Counted from the first letter of the stretch, positions 41,775 to 50,930 are shown. The stretch is DNA of 64,000 nucleotides from JBDIAG01 sp047974565 (GCA_047974565.1 JBKECN010000080.1:52446-116445), one strand, 5' to 3'. Numbers and translations: made by a program. Notes: a model not told the origin generated them from the sequence alone.

Positions 41775-42613
41775 CGGAACCACCGCCGCGCGGCCAGCAC
41801 GCTCAGGGTTGTCCACACCAGCAGCACCCCCACCGCCGTCGCATCGACGCGGCCCGACACCAGGGCCGAGCGCAACCCGTCACCCAGCGCACCCGAGGGC
41901 AGCAGGCGCACTACCTCGGACGGCGCGCCGGTGGCATGGCTCGGCAGTAGCAGGCCCCCCGCAGCGGTGAGCAGCACCCACACCAGGTTCGCCACCGCCA
42001 GCACACCTTCGGCCCGCATGGTGCCCCCCAGAAGCAGGCCCAGCGCGAGGAAGCACAGGCAGCCGAGCACGATGAACGCCACGGCGACCGGTATTCCGGC
42101 GGCTGCCGGACGCCATCCCAGCGCCAAGCCCATCCCGCCCAGCAACAGGCTCTGCACCAGCACCACGGTGAGCACGGCCAGGAATCGTGCGGCCAAGAGG
42201 CCACCTCGCCCCAACGGAGTGGTCCCCAAGAGTCGGAGCACGCCGTGACGACGGTCGAAGGCGGTGGCGATCGCCTGCCCGGTGAAGGCCGTGGAGACCA
42301 CCGCCACCGCGAGCACGCCAGGCACGGTCACGTCCACCCGGGAGGCTCCGGTCGGCACCGGCAGGGGGATCCAGGTGAGGTGCACCACCGCAAGCAGCGC
42401 CAGCACCGGCAGCACGAAGGTGAGTACCAGTTGTTCCCCGTTGGCCAGGATCGTCGCCGCCTCGAAGCGAGTTTGCGCGGCGATCCGTTGGTAGCTGGGG
42501 GCGGGCCCGTCAGCGCGGCCCGAGTCTGGCCGGGGCACCGTCGCCGACCGAGCGGTCACCGGAGTCTCCTGACCCTCCTGCGTCTGCGGCCGGGTGCGGC
42601 TGTCCTTAGTCAT
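41765..42613 (-). CDS. ABC-2-type exporter permease
   Basis: This permease of about 282 aa has six membrane helices; a basic, Pro/Thr-rich N-terminal tail precedes IAAQTRFEAATILANGEQLVLTFVLPVLALL. GVLRLLGTTPLGRGGLLAARFLAV is the conserved ABC-2 coupling region. Its position downstream of a CcmA/DrrA-like ATPase near ctaA and the suf operon matches the Rv1457c-Rv1458c arrangement in mycobacteria. The ATG at 42613 is chosen; a GTG at 42664 would overlap the ATPase gene. Confidence 0.85.
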   Translation of the reverse strand: MTKDSRTRPQTQEGQETPVTARSATVPRPDSGRADGPAPSYQRIAAQTRFEAATILANGEQLVLTFVLPVLALLAVVHLTWIPLPVPTGASRVDVTVPGVLAVAVVSTAFTGQAIATAFDRRHGVLRLLGTTPLGRGGLLAARFLAVLTVVLVQSLLLGGMGLALGWRPAAAGIPVAVAFIVLGCLCFLALGLLLGGTMRAEGVLAVANLVWVLLTAAGGLLLPSHATGAPSEVVRLLPSGALGDGLRSALVSGRVDATAVGVLLVWTTLSVLAARRWFRWD

Positions 42614-42650
42614 CGCAGTCTCGCGGTAGTCGTCGCAGTCTCGCGGTTCA
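42611..42650. repeat. Short direct repeat at the permease start
   Basis: The sequence tcgcagtctcgcggt occurs twice in near-tandem, just upstream of the chosen permease ATG. It may explain ambiguity in the permease start. Confidence 0.55.
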
Positions 42651-43580
42651 TCGCGACGTCGCACCCATCTCGTGCCCAGGCGTCAGCGCGATCACGGCGT
42701 CCTCCAAAGATGGCGGGATGAGGTTGAGCTCGGCATCGGGGTACCCGTTGTCGGTACACCATTGGCTGGCGAGGGTGAGCATCGCCGGTCCCACCTGCGG
42801 TCCGCGGATCGTCCAACCGCTCGCTCCCGGGGCAAGCCCAGGCACCGCCGCGGCCAATCCGGCCGCATCGGCCTGCGCCGGCAGCCGAACCTGCAAGGTT
42901 CTGGGCAGTCCCCGGGTGAGGTCCCCCGGGGTGGAGTCGGCCACGACGCGACCCTCGTGCATCACCACGACTCGATCTGCGACCCGGGCAGTCTCGTCCA
43001 GGTCGTGGGTGGTCAGCACCACCGCCACCCCCTCAGCGCACTGCTCGCGCACCAGTTCGCGCACGGTCCGGCGGGCCTGGGTGTCGAGGCCGGCGGTCGG
43101 CTCGTCGAGAAAGACCAGGCTGGGACGCCCCACCAGGGCGGCTGCCAGGGCCACTCGCTGCCGCTGCCCCCCGGAAAGTCGGCGGATGCTCGTCCGGGCG
43201 AAGCTGTCGATGCCCAGCCTCGTGCACAGAGCCGGCACGTCCTGCGGGTTGAGGTAGAACCGGGCCAGGTGCGGCAGCAGGCGCCTGGCGGAGGTGCCGG
43301 TGGGCAGACCTGAGTCCTGCAGCATCACCGCGACCTGAGCCCGGTGCTCGGCCGATGAGAGTGCTCGACCGGTGCGGCCGAGGATGGTGAGGGTGCCGCC
43401 CGAGTGCCGCCGCAAGCCCACACAACATTCGATCGTGGAGGTCTTCCCGGCGCCGTTCGGGCCCAGCAGCGCGGTCACCTGCCCTGGTTCGGCCTGCCAG
43501 TTGGCATGGTCGACCGCAGGCGTTCGCCCACCCGGGTAGCGCACGACGAGATCGTGGACGGCGAGGGCGGGATGGCGCAC
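42648..43580 (-). CDS. ABC exporter ATP-binding protein
   Basis: The protein is 310 aa. Walker A (LLGPNGAGKTSTIE) lies near residue 39, signature LSGGQRQRVALAAAL near 134, Walker B (LVFLDEPTAGLD) near 155 and the H-loop (LTTHDLDE) near 188. A C-terminal regulatory region of about 90 residues resembles DrrA-type exporters. The substrate is unknown; proximity to heme A genes is suggestive in related genomes. The GTG at 43580 has TACAGT 6 nt upstream. It heads a three-gene operon. Confidence 0.9.
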   Translation of the reverse strand: MRHPALAVHDLVVRYPGGRTPAVDHANWQAEPGQVTALLGPNGAGKTSTIECCVGLRRHSGGTLTILGRTGRALSSAEHRAQVAVMLQDSGLPTGTSARRLLPHLARFYLNPQDVPALCTRLGIDSFARTSIRRLSGGQRQRVALAAALVGRPSLVFLDEPTAGLDTQARRTVRELVREQCAEGVAVVLTTHDLDETARVADRVVVMHEGRVVADSTPGDLTRGLPRTLQVRLPAQADAAGLAAAVPGLAPGASGWTIRGPQVGPAMLTLASQWCTDNGYPDAELNLIPPSLEDAVIALTPGHEMGATSR

Positions 43581-43592
43581 CCTGGCACTGTA
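43581..43592 (-). promoter_or_regulatory. Leaderless promoter -10 (TACAGT) of the ABC exporter operon
   Basis: On the minus strand TACAGT (43592-43587) is followed by GCCAGG and the GTG at 43580. Confidence 0.65.
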
Positions 43593-43610
43593 TGCCTGAC
43601 GCCTGGGACG

Positions 43611-44228
43611 CTACGGGCAGCCCGCCGTGGAGAAGGTGCCCTGGGCGTAATAGAGGGTTCCTGCCTCGTCCTCGCCCTTCAGACACAGTTCGGCGGCGGT
43701 CGAGGTGACGATGCTCAGGTCGTGCCCGGAGGTCGTCGGCAGCCCGAGGTCGGACACCTCCTCGGGGTACACCCCGTGCTCCTCATGGAACTCGTGCGCC
43801 GCGTCGGCAGCGTGATAGAGGTCGGCGTGCAGGCTGGGCTGCAGATGATGAATCACCGGGACGGCGATCGACGCCAGAACCGGCCACAACAGGATCATCC
43901 CCAACGAGATGCCGGCGGCGGCCACGGCGATTCCCCGCCCGTCCCGGTTGGGGCGCCGGGTGCGGACGTAGCCCACGGCGGCCAGCGCCAGGCCGATGGG
44001 GGAGAACAGGAAGGCCATGACGAAGGCGGCCACGGAGACCGGGTCGGTGCTCGGCGCGCTGGGGGCAGGCAGATACCCCGATGGCCGGGTGCTCGATCCG
44101 GAGGCGGCCTTCAGCGGGGGCAGATCCAGGTCGTCGGCCCACGACGCGTCGTCGAAGCCCTCGGTACCGGCCAGGGGCCGGGACGTGCGCAGCTTCGGCG
44201 GGTTCACGTCATAACGATCGGGTGGCAC
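43611..44228 (-). CDS. DUF4190 domain membrane protein
   Basis: This 205-aa protein has a Pro/Ser-rich cytoplasmic N-terminus (about 1-62), then two helices with the DUF4190 pattern (SVAAFVMAFLFSPIGLALAAVGYVRTRR... GRGIAVAAAGISLGMI). An extracellular C-terminal domain of about 80 residues contains two cysteines (ELCLKG, TAGCP). Function unknown; the exposed domain resembles pilin-like or sensor tails. The start is GTG 44228. Confidence 0.82.
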   Translation of the reverse strand: MPPDRYDVNPPKLRTSRPLAGTEGFDDASWADDLDLPPLKAASGSSTRPSGYLPAPSAPSTDPVSVAAFVMAFLFSPIGLALAAVGYVRTRRPNRDGRGIAVAAAGISLGMILLWPVLASIAVPVIHHLQPSLHADLYHAADAAHEFHEEHGVYPEEVSDLGLPTTSGHDLSIVTSTAAELCLKGEDEAGTLYYAQGTFSTAGCP

Positions 44229-44289
44229 GGCGTACTAGTTGATCGGCTCATCAGGCGGTTTCGCCCACACGAGGAGTCAACGCCCGGCG

Positions 44290-44301
44290 TAATCTGCGTC
44301 C
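44290..44301 (+). promoter_or_regulatory. Leaderless promoter -10 (TAATCT) of the GNAT gene
   Basis: TAATCT at 44290-44295 is followed by GCGTCC and the GTG at 44302. Confidence 0.65.
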
Positions 44302-44802
44302 GTGGACATCATTCGACGGATGTACTCCCACCCGGATTCGGCACTCCTGGTTGCCCAGGTGCAGGCCGAGTACCGACGTCTGTACGACAGCAGCGAGGGT
44401 GATTCCGCCCCGATCCATCCCGATGACTTCGACCCTCCCAACGGCTGGTTCGTCGTCGGCTATCAGGGTGACGTCCCGGTGGCCAGTGGTGGCTGGCGCA
44501 GGATCCGCCACGACACCGACCTGGGCTCGGACGCAGCTGAGATCAAGCGGATGTACGTGGTGTCCGACTTCCGCAGGCAAGGTCTGTCCCGCAGGGTGCT
44601 GGCCGAACTGGAGTCCACCGCATCCGCCGCCGGGGTCCGAATCCTCGTGCTGGAGACCGGGCAGGCGCAGCCCGAAGCCATATCGCTCTACCGAGCGAGC
44701 GGGTACACCCCCGTGGATCCGTCCGGTTGGAGTCATTACGGCTGCCATGCCGAGTCGGTGCACTTGGGCAAGCGACTGCCACCAGCCGACGAGATCGCCT
44801 GA
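44302..44802 (+). CDS. GNAT-family N-acetyltransferase
   Basis: This 166-aa protein has the acetyl-CoA-binding segment EIKRMYVVSDFRRQGLSRRVLAEL (RRQG-x-[SG] loop) near residues 79-102, a beta4 with VASGGWRRI, and the C-terminal ISLYRASGYTPV. The substrate is unknown. The GTG start is set by a -10 exactly 6 nt upstream. It stands alone between the DUF4190 gene and the suf operon. Confidence 0.9.
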   Translation: MDIIRRMYSHPDSALLVAQVQAEYRRLYDSSEGDSAPIHPDDFDPPNGWFVVGYQGDVPVASGGWRRIRHDTDLGSDAAEIKRMYVVSDFRRQGLSRRVLAELESTASAAGVRILVLETGQAQPEAISLYRASGYTPVDPSGWSHYGCHAESVHLGKRLPPADEIA

Positions 44803-44822
44803 ACCGAGGTCGATCGCCTGCC

Positions 44823-44867
44823 TCGGATCTGCGCCTGTGTCGGATCTGCGCCTGTGTCGGATCTGTG
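44823..44867. repeat. 17-bp tandem repeat after the GNAT gene
   Basis: tcggatctgcgcctgtg occurs at 44823-44839 and 44840-44856, with a partial third copy to 44867. It starts about 20 nt after the GNAT stop. Confidence 0.75.
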
Positions 44868-44942
44868 GGTCGCTGCTGAAGTCTGCCCGCCTGGCGGGCA
44901 CCCGTTCCGCCTGAAGGTGTGGTGACGGTTCTGCCCGTAGGG

Positions 44943-44994
44943 AGGCGAAAGCCCTCTGTCAGTGGACGGGCGTCCTGAGGTCGGGTTTTCGCCT
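44943..44994. other. 12-bp inverted repeat upstream of sufR
   Basis: AGGCGAAAGCCC (44943-44954) can pair with GGGTTTTCGCCT (44983-44994), including one G-U pair, around a 28-nt loop. It could be a terminator for the GNAT transcript or a structured site ahead of the suf promoter. Confidence 0.55.
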
Positions 44995-45014
44995 ACCAGG
45001 CCGTCGTCCGGCGC

Positions 45015-45057
45015 AGGTAAGGGTTGCCTTGCTAGCGTCTCGACTCTGAATTAGCAA
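45015..45057 (+). promoter_or_regulatory. Candidate sufR promoter/operator region
   Basis: TTGCTA (45029-45034) and TAGCAA (45052-45057) form an inverted repeat with a 17-nt spacer, ending 11 nt before the sufR start. Overlapping its left side, AGGTAAGGGTTGCCTT (45015-45030) partly resembles a DtxR/IdeR iron box (about 11 of 19 positions by eye). Both are candidate sites for SufR or iron control. Confidence 0.4.
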
Positions 45058-45068
45058 AGATAGGCGTT

Positions 45069-45920
45069 GTGAAAACGGCGGAGGGTGCTGTGAGCAGCGT
45101 CGGCAGCGGTGTCGACGCGGGCACTCGCGACCGGCTCGCGGCCCTCGTCGGCCAGGAAGGGCCGATCACCGTGGCCGACCTGGCCGACCGGCTCGGCCTG
45201 ACCCCGGCGGCGGTCCGCCGGCACATGGACGTGATGGCCCAGGACGGTCTGGTGCACGCCCGCGAGGTGATCGGCAAGCGTGGTCGGGGTCGCCCGGCCA
45301 AGGCCTACGTGCTCTCGCGCGCGGGGCACGCGCAGTTGCCTGCCGGATACGACGACCTGGCCGCGCAGGCGCTGACCTACCTCGCTGAGCGTTTCGGCGC
45401 TGAGGCGACTGCCGGATTCGCCCGCCAGCGGGTGGCGGCCCTGGAAGAGCGGCTGCGTCCGCAGGTGGAGGCGGCCGGTGCCTCCATCGCCGAGCGGGCC
45501 GCCGCGCTTGCCCTGGCCCTCGACCAGGAGGGTTTCGCCGCCAGCGTCCGGCCGGTGGCCGAGGGAACACCCGCGTACGCGGTGCAGTTGTGCCAAGGGC
45601 ACTGCCCGGTGCAGCGGGTGGCCGCTCAGTTCCCGGAGTTGTGTGAGGCCGAGACCGAGGCGATCGCCCGGCTCGTGGGTGTCGACGTTCGGCGACTGGC
45701 CACGCTCGCCCACGGGGACCACGTGTGCACCACGCACATTCCGGTCGGAGCGGTCCGGCACCGCGCCGGGACGCGCCCGCCACCCGCTCAGCCGGCGCAG
45801 GATCGTCCCGGACGCGTCCATGACCCTGACCAGCCCGACCACAGCAGAGCACTCGACGACAGCAGAGCAGTTGTGAACCCGCACAGTGAGCACCACACGA
45901 GACCAGGGAGGTCGCAATGA
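45069..45920 (+). CDS. sufR: SufR-type iron-sulfur transcriptional regulator
   Basis: This 283-aa protein has an N-terminal winged helix (PITVADLADRLGLTPAAVRRHMDVM, KRGRGRPAKAYVL). A C-terminal Fe-S ligand region follows, with cysteines in LCQGHCPVQ, ELCEAE and DHVCTTH. It represses the suf operon when its cluster is intact. About 50 polar residues rich in His, Pro and Asp follow the domain. The stop overlaps the sufB start by 4 nt. Confidence 0.93.
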   Translation: MKTAEGAVSSVGSGVDAGTRDRLAALVGQEGPITVADLADRLGLTPAAVRRHMDVMAQDGLVHAREVIGKRGRGRPAKAYVLSRAGHAQLPAGYDDLAAQALTYLAERFGAEATAGFARQRVAALEERLRPQVEAAGASIAERAAALALALDQEGFAASVRPVAEGTPAYAVQLCQGHCPVQRVAAQFPELCEAETEAIARLVGVDVRRLATLAHGDHVCTTHIPVGAVRHRAGTRPPPAQPAQDRPGRVHDPDQPDHSRALDDSRAVVNPHSEHHTRPGRSQ

Positions 45921-47365
45921 CCGACACCCGTAACGACCTTGATCTGACCGCCGACATCGAGGCCCGCAACCCCGAGCTGGAGGGCCTGGGCCGCTACCAG
46001 TACGGCTGGGCGGACACCGATGTGGCCGGGGCCAGCGCCCAGCGTGGGCTGTCCGAGGCTGTCGTCCGCGACATCTCAGGCCGCAAGGACGAGGCCGACT
46101 GGATGCTCAAGACCCGACTCAAGGGCCTGCGGCTGTTCGAGCGCAAGCCGATGCCGTCCTGGGGCAGCGACCTGAGCGGCATCGACTTCGACAACATCAA
46201 GTACTTCGTGCGGTCCACGGAGAAGCAGGCCGCGTCCTGGGAGGACCTGCCCGAGGACATCAAGAACACCTACGACCGGCTCGGCATCCCCGAGGCGGAG
46301 AAGCAGCGGTTGGTGGCCGGGGTCGCGGCCCAGTACGAGTCCGAGGTGGTCTACCACCAGATCCAGAAGGAGCTGGAGGATCAGGGCGTCGTCTTCCTCG
46401 ACACCGATTCTGGTCTGCGCGAATACCCCGAGTTGTTCGAGGAGTACTTCGGCACCGTCATCCCGCCGGGCGACAACAAGTTCGCCGCACTCAACACCGC
46501 GGTCTGGTCGGGTGGATCGTTCATCTACGTGCCCAAGGGCGTCCACGTGGACATTCCGCTGCAGGCCTATTTCCGGATCAACACCGAGAACATGGGCCAG
46601 TTCGAGCGCACCCTCATCATCGCTGACGAAGGCTCGTACGTGCATTACGTCGAGGGCTGCACCGCGCCGATCTACAAGTCCGACTCGCTGCACTCGGCGG
46701 TGGTCGAGATCATCGTCAAGAAGAACGCCCGGGTGCGATACACGACCATCCAGAACTGGTCCAACAACGTCTACAACCTCGTCACCAAGCGCGCCACCTG
46801 CGAGGCCGGCGCCACGATGGAATGGGTGGACGGCAACATCGGCTCCAAGGTGACGATGAAGTACCCGGCGGTCTTCATGCTCGGTGAGCATGCCAAGGGT
46901 GAGACCCTCTCGATCGCCTTCGCGGGCGAGGGCCAGCACCAGGACGCCGGGGCCAAGATGGTGCACGCGGCACCGAACACCTCGAGTTCGATCATCTCCA
47001 AGTCGGTGGCCCGTGGTGGTGGCCGCACGTCCTATCGCGGTCTGGTCCAGGTGCTCGAGGGCGCCAAGGGCAGCAAGTCCACGGTGCGCTGTGACGCCCT
47101 GCTCGTCGACACCATCTCCCGTTCGGACACCTACCCCTACGTGGACGTGCGTGAGGACGACGTGGCGATGGGCCACGAGGCCACCGTCTCCAAGGTCAGC
47201 GAGGATCAGCTCTTCTACCTGATGAGCCGGGGGATGAGTGAGGAGGAGGCGATGGCGATGATCGTTCGCGGCTTCGTCGAGCCGATCGCCCGGGAGTTGC
47301 CCATGGAGTACGCGCTCGAACTCAACCGCCTCATCGAACTGCAGATGGAGGGCGCGGTCGGTTGA
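45917..47365 (+). CDS. sufB: Fe-S cluster assembly protein SufB
   Basis: The protein is 482 aa. SufB is the scaffold subunit of the SufBC2D complex that builds Fe-S clusters. Conserved segments include SGGSFIYVPKGVHVDIPLQAYFRIN, EGSYVHYVEGCTAPIY (Cys), TIQNWSNNVYNLVTKR and SISRSDTYPYVDVREDDV-like ending. No intein is present, unlike some mycobacterial SufB. It is coupled to sufR by ATGA. Confidence 0.97.
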   Translation: MTDTRNDLDLTADIEARNPELEGLGRYQYGWADTDVAGASAQRGLSEAVVRDISGRKDEADWMLKTRLKGLRLFERKPMPSWGSDLSGIDFDNIKYFVRSTEKQAASWEDLPEDIKNTYDRLGIPEAEKQRLVAGVAAQYESEVVYHQIQKELEDQGVVFLDTDSGLREYPELFEEYFGTVIPPGDNKFAALNTAVWSGGSFIYVPKGVHVDIPLQAYFRINTENMGQFERTLIIADEGSYVHYVEGCTAPIYKSDSLHSAVVEIIVKKNARVRYTTIQNWSNNVYNLVTKRATCEAGATMEWVDGNIGSKVTMKYPAVFMLGEHAKGETLSIAFAGEGQHQDAGAKMVHAAPNTSSSIISKSVARGGGRTSYRGLVQVLEGAKGSKSTVRCDALLVDTISRSDTYPYVDVREDDVAMGHEATVSKVSEDQLFYLMSRGMSEEEAMAMIVRGFVEPIARELPMEYALELNRLIELQMEGAVG

Positions 47366-47408
47366 CGACCGGACCGTCCGACAGCACAACGCTTTCAAGG
47401 AGAGCATC

Positions 47409-48671
47409 ATCACTACGAACATGGCAGATGCGGCTGCGCCCGCGCAGCACGGCCTGGTCCCGCATTCGCATGGCGGGTCGGCACCGGAGGCGTCCCGGGC
47501 GCAGCGCCGCACGTCTTTCGACCCGGCCGACTTCGCCGTCCCGGCGGGCAATGAGGAGGAGTGGCGCTTCACCCCGGTGCGCGCCTTCGCCGGCCTACTG
47601 GCCGAGAACGCGGGCGAGGCCCGGGTGGACTGGACGACGGTGCTGCCGTCGTCGGTGACGGCCACGACGATCTCCCTGGACGAGGCCCGTTCCGCGGGGA
47701 TCCTGCCGCCGGGTGACCGGGCCGCCGCGATCGCGGTAGCGTACGCCGACGGTGCGGTCCGGATCGATATCCCCGCAGATGCCGAACTCGACGAGCCGAT
47801 CCGGGTGAACCTGGTCGGCACCGGCGCCGAGCCGGCGTACGGGCACCTGGTGATCCGCGCGGGTCGGCACAGCCGGGCCACGGTCATCGTCGAGCACGCT
47901 GGGGTGGCCACGTTCGGCGAGGTCGTCTCGACCGTCATCGGGGACGGCGCTCAGCTCACCGTGGTGAGTCTGCAGGACTGGGACGACGCGAGTGTGCATG
48001 CCGGTCAGCACGACGCCCTCGTCGGGCGGGACTCCACCTACAAGTACGTGTGCGTGACCCTCGGCGGAAAGGCGGTGCGGCTCAACGCCAATGTGCGGTA
48101 CGCCGGCCCCGGGGGGAGTGCGGAGATCCTCGGTGTCTACTTCGCCGACTCCGGCCAGCACCTCGAACACCGATCCTTCGTCGACCACAACAGCCCGCGC
48201 TGCACGAGCAACGTCGTGTACAAGGGAGCGTTGCAGGGCGAGACCGCGCACACCGTCTGGGTCGGGGACGTGCTCATCCAGGCCGTCGCTGAGGGCACCG
48301 ACACCTACGAGCTCAACCGCAACCTCGTGCTCACCGACGGCGCCCGCGCCGACTCGGTGCCGAACCTGGAGATCGAGACCGGCCAGATCGAGGGCGCCGG
48401 ACACGCCTCGGCCACAGGACGTTTCGATGACGAGCAGTTGTTCTACCTACAGGCCCGGGGCATTCCGGCGGACATTGCCCGCCGGCTCGTGGTGCGTGGC
48501 TTCTTCGCCGACATCATCCGCCAGATCGGGGTCGACGAGGTGGAGGAGCGGCTGATGGCGGCCATCGACGACGAACTCGCGGTGTCCATGGGCCCGCTCG
48601 GCGAGGTCAGCGCGGACGAGCAGGCCACCCTGGCTGTCGTGGATTCGGAGACGGACCCGGTCAACCCCTAG
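47409..48671 (+). CDS. sufD: Fe-S cluster assembly protein SufD (probable ATC start)
   Basis: The protein is about 420 aa. SufD pairs with SufB on the scaffold. Typical segments are EEWRFTPVRAFAG near the N-terminus, FVDHNSPRCTSNVVYKGAL and QIEGAGHASATGRFDDEQLFYLQARGI. The first in-frame ATG is at 47421, but AAGGAGAG at 47397-47404 is 16 nt from it. It is well spaced for the in-frame ATC at 47409, which would give the N-terminus (M)TTNMADA, similar to the MTT... start of relatives. Either start is possible. Confidence 0.93.
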   Translation: MTTNMADAAAPAQHGLVPHSHGGSAPEASRAQRRTSFDPADFAVPAGNEEEWRFTPVRAFAGLLAENAGEARVDWTTVLPSSVTATTISLDEARSAGILPPGDRAAAIAVAYADGAVRIDIPADAELDEPIRVNLVGTGAEPAYGHLVIRAGRHSRATVIVEHAGVATFGEVVSTVIGDGAQLTVVSLQDWDDASVHAGQHDALVGRDSTYKYVCVTLGGKAVRLNANVRYAGPGGSAEILGVYFADSGQHLEHRSFVDHNSPRCTSNVVYKGALQGETAHTVWVGDVLIQAVAEGTDTYELNRNLVLTDGARADSVPNLEIETGQIEGAGHASATGRFDDEQLFYLQARGIPADIARRLVVRGFFADIIRQIGVDEVEERLMAAIDDELAVSMGPLGEVSADEQATLAVVDSETDPVNP

Positions 48672-48759
48672 GTGCCCGCTTGGGCTCTGCGCTATGCGGC
48701 GCACCGACCCGGCCCTTCTGGCCGGAGCAAGACCCACTTACATTGAAGGAGAAGGACAT

Positions 48760-49521
48760 ATGGCCACCTTGGAGATCAAGGACCTGCACGTCAGCGTCGA
48801 TGCCGATGGCGAGGACAAGCCGATCCTGCGGGGAGTGGACCTCACCATCGCCCCCGGCCAGACGCACGCGATCATGGGCCCGAACGGCTCGGGCAAGTCC
48901 ACCCTGGCCTACTCGATCGCCGGGCACCCCAAGTACCGGATCACCGGGGGCACCGTCACCCTCGACGGTGAGGACGTGCTGGCGATGAGCGTCGACGAGC
49001 GGGCTCGGGCCGGGCTGTTCCTGGCCATGCAGTACCCGGTGGAGGTTCCGGGCGTGACCGTCTCGAACTTCCTGCGCACCGCCAAGACCGCGGTCGACGG
49101 CAAGGCGCCCAACCTGCGGCACTGGATCAAGGACGTCCGCACGGCCATGGCGGACCTCAAGATCGACCCGACCTTCGCCGAGCGCAACGTCAACGAGGGC
49201 TTCTCCGGTGGGGAGAAGAAGCGGCATGAGGTGCTGCAGCTGGAATTGCTGCAGCCGAAGGTCGCGATCCTCGACGAGACAGACTCCGGTCTGGACGTGG
49301 ACGCGTTGCGGGTGGTCTCCGAGGGCGTGAACCGGTACCGCGAAGGCGGTGACGTCGGGGTGCTGCTCATCACCCACTACACCCGGATCCTGCGCTACAT
49401 CCGGCCCGACTTCGTGCACGTCTTCGTCAACGGACGGATCGCCGAGGAGGGCGGGCCGGAACTGGCCGACGATCTGGAGGAGAACGGCTACGACCGGTTC
49501 CTCTCCACCGCCGGAGCCTGA
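48760..49521 (+). CDS. sufC: Fe-S cluster assembly ATPase SufC
   Basis: The protein is 253 aa. It is the ABC-type ATPase of the SufBCD complex. Walker A (GPNGSGKSTLAYSIAG), the SufC-type signature FSGGEKKRHEVLQLELLQPK, Walker B (VAILDETDSGLDVDALR) and LLITHYTRIL are present. ATG 48760 has GAAGGAGAAGG just upstream. The upstream frame is open but lacks homology. Confidence 0.96.
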   Translation: MATLEIKDLHVSVDADGEDKPILRGVDLTIAPGQTHAIMGPNGSGKSTLAYSIAGHPKYRITGGTVTLDGEDVLAMSVDERARAGLFLAMQYPVEVPGVTVSNFLRTAKTAVDGKAPNLRHWIKDVRTAMADLKIDPTFAERNVNEGFSGGEKKRHEVLQLELLQPKVAILDETDSGLDVDALRVVSEGVNRYREGGDVGVLLITHYTRILRYIRPDFVHVFVNGRIAEEGGPELADDLEENGYDRFLSTAGA

Positions 49522-49522
49522 G

Positions 49523-50929
49523 ATGGCTGAAACCGTCGGGGTTGCTCCGTCGGCTCAGACCGTGACCACCCCGCGCGTCGGCGGCCCGCAGGGGTATGAC
49601 GTACGCCGGGTGCGTGAGGACTTCCCGATCCTGAACCGGACGATGGCCGGGGGTCGGCCGCTGGTGTACCTCGACAGCGCGAACACCTCCCAGAAGCCCA
49701 CCGCGGTGATCGACGCGATGGCCGCGCACCTGGCCGGTCACAACGCGAACGTGGCTCGGGCAATGCACCAGTTGGGTGCGGAGGCGACCACCGCCTTCGA
49801 GGACGCCCGCACCGCGGTGGCCCGGTTCATCGGCGCACCTCGTCGCGAGGAGGTGATCTTCACCAAGAACGCTTCTGAGGCACTCAATCTCGTCGCTCGG
49901 GCACTCGGTGACCTGGGCCAGCCCGGCACGGGCTCGGTCCCCGGGGTGAACCTGAGCCCGCTGGGGCCAGGCGATGAGGTGCTCATCACCGAGATGGAGC
50001 ACCACTCGAACATCGTTCCCTGGCAGCAACTCTGCCAGCGCACCGGAGCAACGTTGAAGTGGATCGGGGTGACCGACTCGGGTCGCCTGGACCTGGAGGG
50101 GTCGGCTGAGGTGCATCACCTGCACAAGCAGCCGCTGGACACGCTCATCACCGAGCGCACCCGCGTGGTCTCGGTGGCTTGGGTGTCGAACGCGTTGGGC
50201 ACCGTGAACCCGGTGGCGCAGATCGCCGCCCGGGCCAAGCAGGTCGGTGCCTTCGTCGTCGTGGATGCGTCGCAGGCGGTTCCGCAACTGCCCGTGGACG
50301 TCTCGGCGCTGGGCGCGGATTTCGTCGCCTTCACCGGTCATAAGATGGTCGGGCCGACCGGCATTGGGGTGCTGTGGGGGCGCTACGACCTGCTCGCGGC
50401 GCTGCCGCCCTTCCTCGGGGGTGGGGAGATGATCGCCCGGGTGACGATGGCCGGCTCCACCTATGCCGAGCCGCCGCACCGCTTCGAGGCCGGAACGCCG
50501 CCGATCGTCGAGGCCGTCGGCCTCGGAGCCGCCGTGCGCTACCTGGAGAACCTCGGGATGGACGCCGTCGCCGAGCATGAGCGGCAGATCACCGGGTACG
50601 CCCTGCAGCGACTGCTGGAGGTTCCCGGACTGTCGGTGATGGGCCCGACCGACCTGGACGCCGACGGGCTGCCGATCGAGCGCGGCGGCGCGATCTCCTT
50701 CGAGCTCACCGACCGTGACGGTGGGCAGATCCACCCGCACGACGTCGCCCAGGTGCTCGACTCCCTCGGGGTGGCTGTGCGAGCCGGCCACCACTGCGCG
50801 GCGCCGGTGCACCAGCGGTTCGGGGTGCAGTCGTCCACCCGCGCGTCCTTCTACCTGTACACCACGCCCGAGGAGATCGACGCTCTCGTCGACAGCCTGG
50901 GCCAGGTGCGTCAATTCTTCGGAGGCTGA
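49523..50929 (+). CDS. sufS: Cysteine desulfurase SufS
   Basis: The protein is 468 aa. It is a PLP enzyme releasing sulfur from cysteine for cluster assembly. It shows YLDSANTSQKP, EMEHHSNIVPWQ, the PLP lysine in FTGHKMVGPTGIG and the catalytic cysteine in RAGHHCAAPVHQRFG. It is somewhat longer than usual (about 410-430), owing to an N-terminal leader and small loops such as GQPGTGSVPGVNLSPLG. It begins 1 nt after the sufC stop. Confidence 0.95.
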   Translation: MAETVGVAPSAQTVTTPRVGGPQGYDVRRVREDFPILNRTMAGGRPLVYLDSANTSQKPTAVIDAMAAHLAGHNANVARAMHQLGAEATTAFEDARTAVARFIGAPRREEVIFTKNASEALNLVARALGDLGQPGTGSVPGVNLSPLGPGDEVLITEMEHHSNIVPWQQLCQRTGATLKWIGVTDSGRLDLEGSAEVHHLHKQPLDTLITERTRVVSVAWVSNALGTVNPVAQIAARAKQVGAFVVVDASQAVPQLPVDVSALGADFVAFTGHKMVGPTGIGVLWGRYDLLAALPPFLGGGEMIARVTMAGSTYAEPPHRFEAGTPPIVEAVGLGAAVRYLENLGMDAVAEHERQITGYALQRLLEVPGLSVMGPTDLDADGLPIERGGAISFELTDRDGGQIHPHDVAQVLDSLGVAVRAGHHCAAPVHQRFGVQSSTRASFYLYTTPEEIDALVDSLGQVRQFFGG

Positions 50930-50930
50930 G

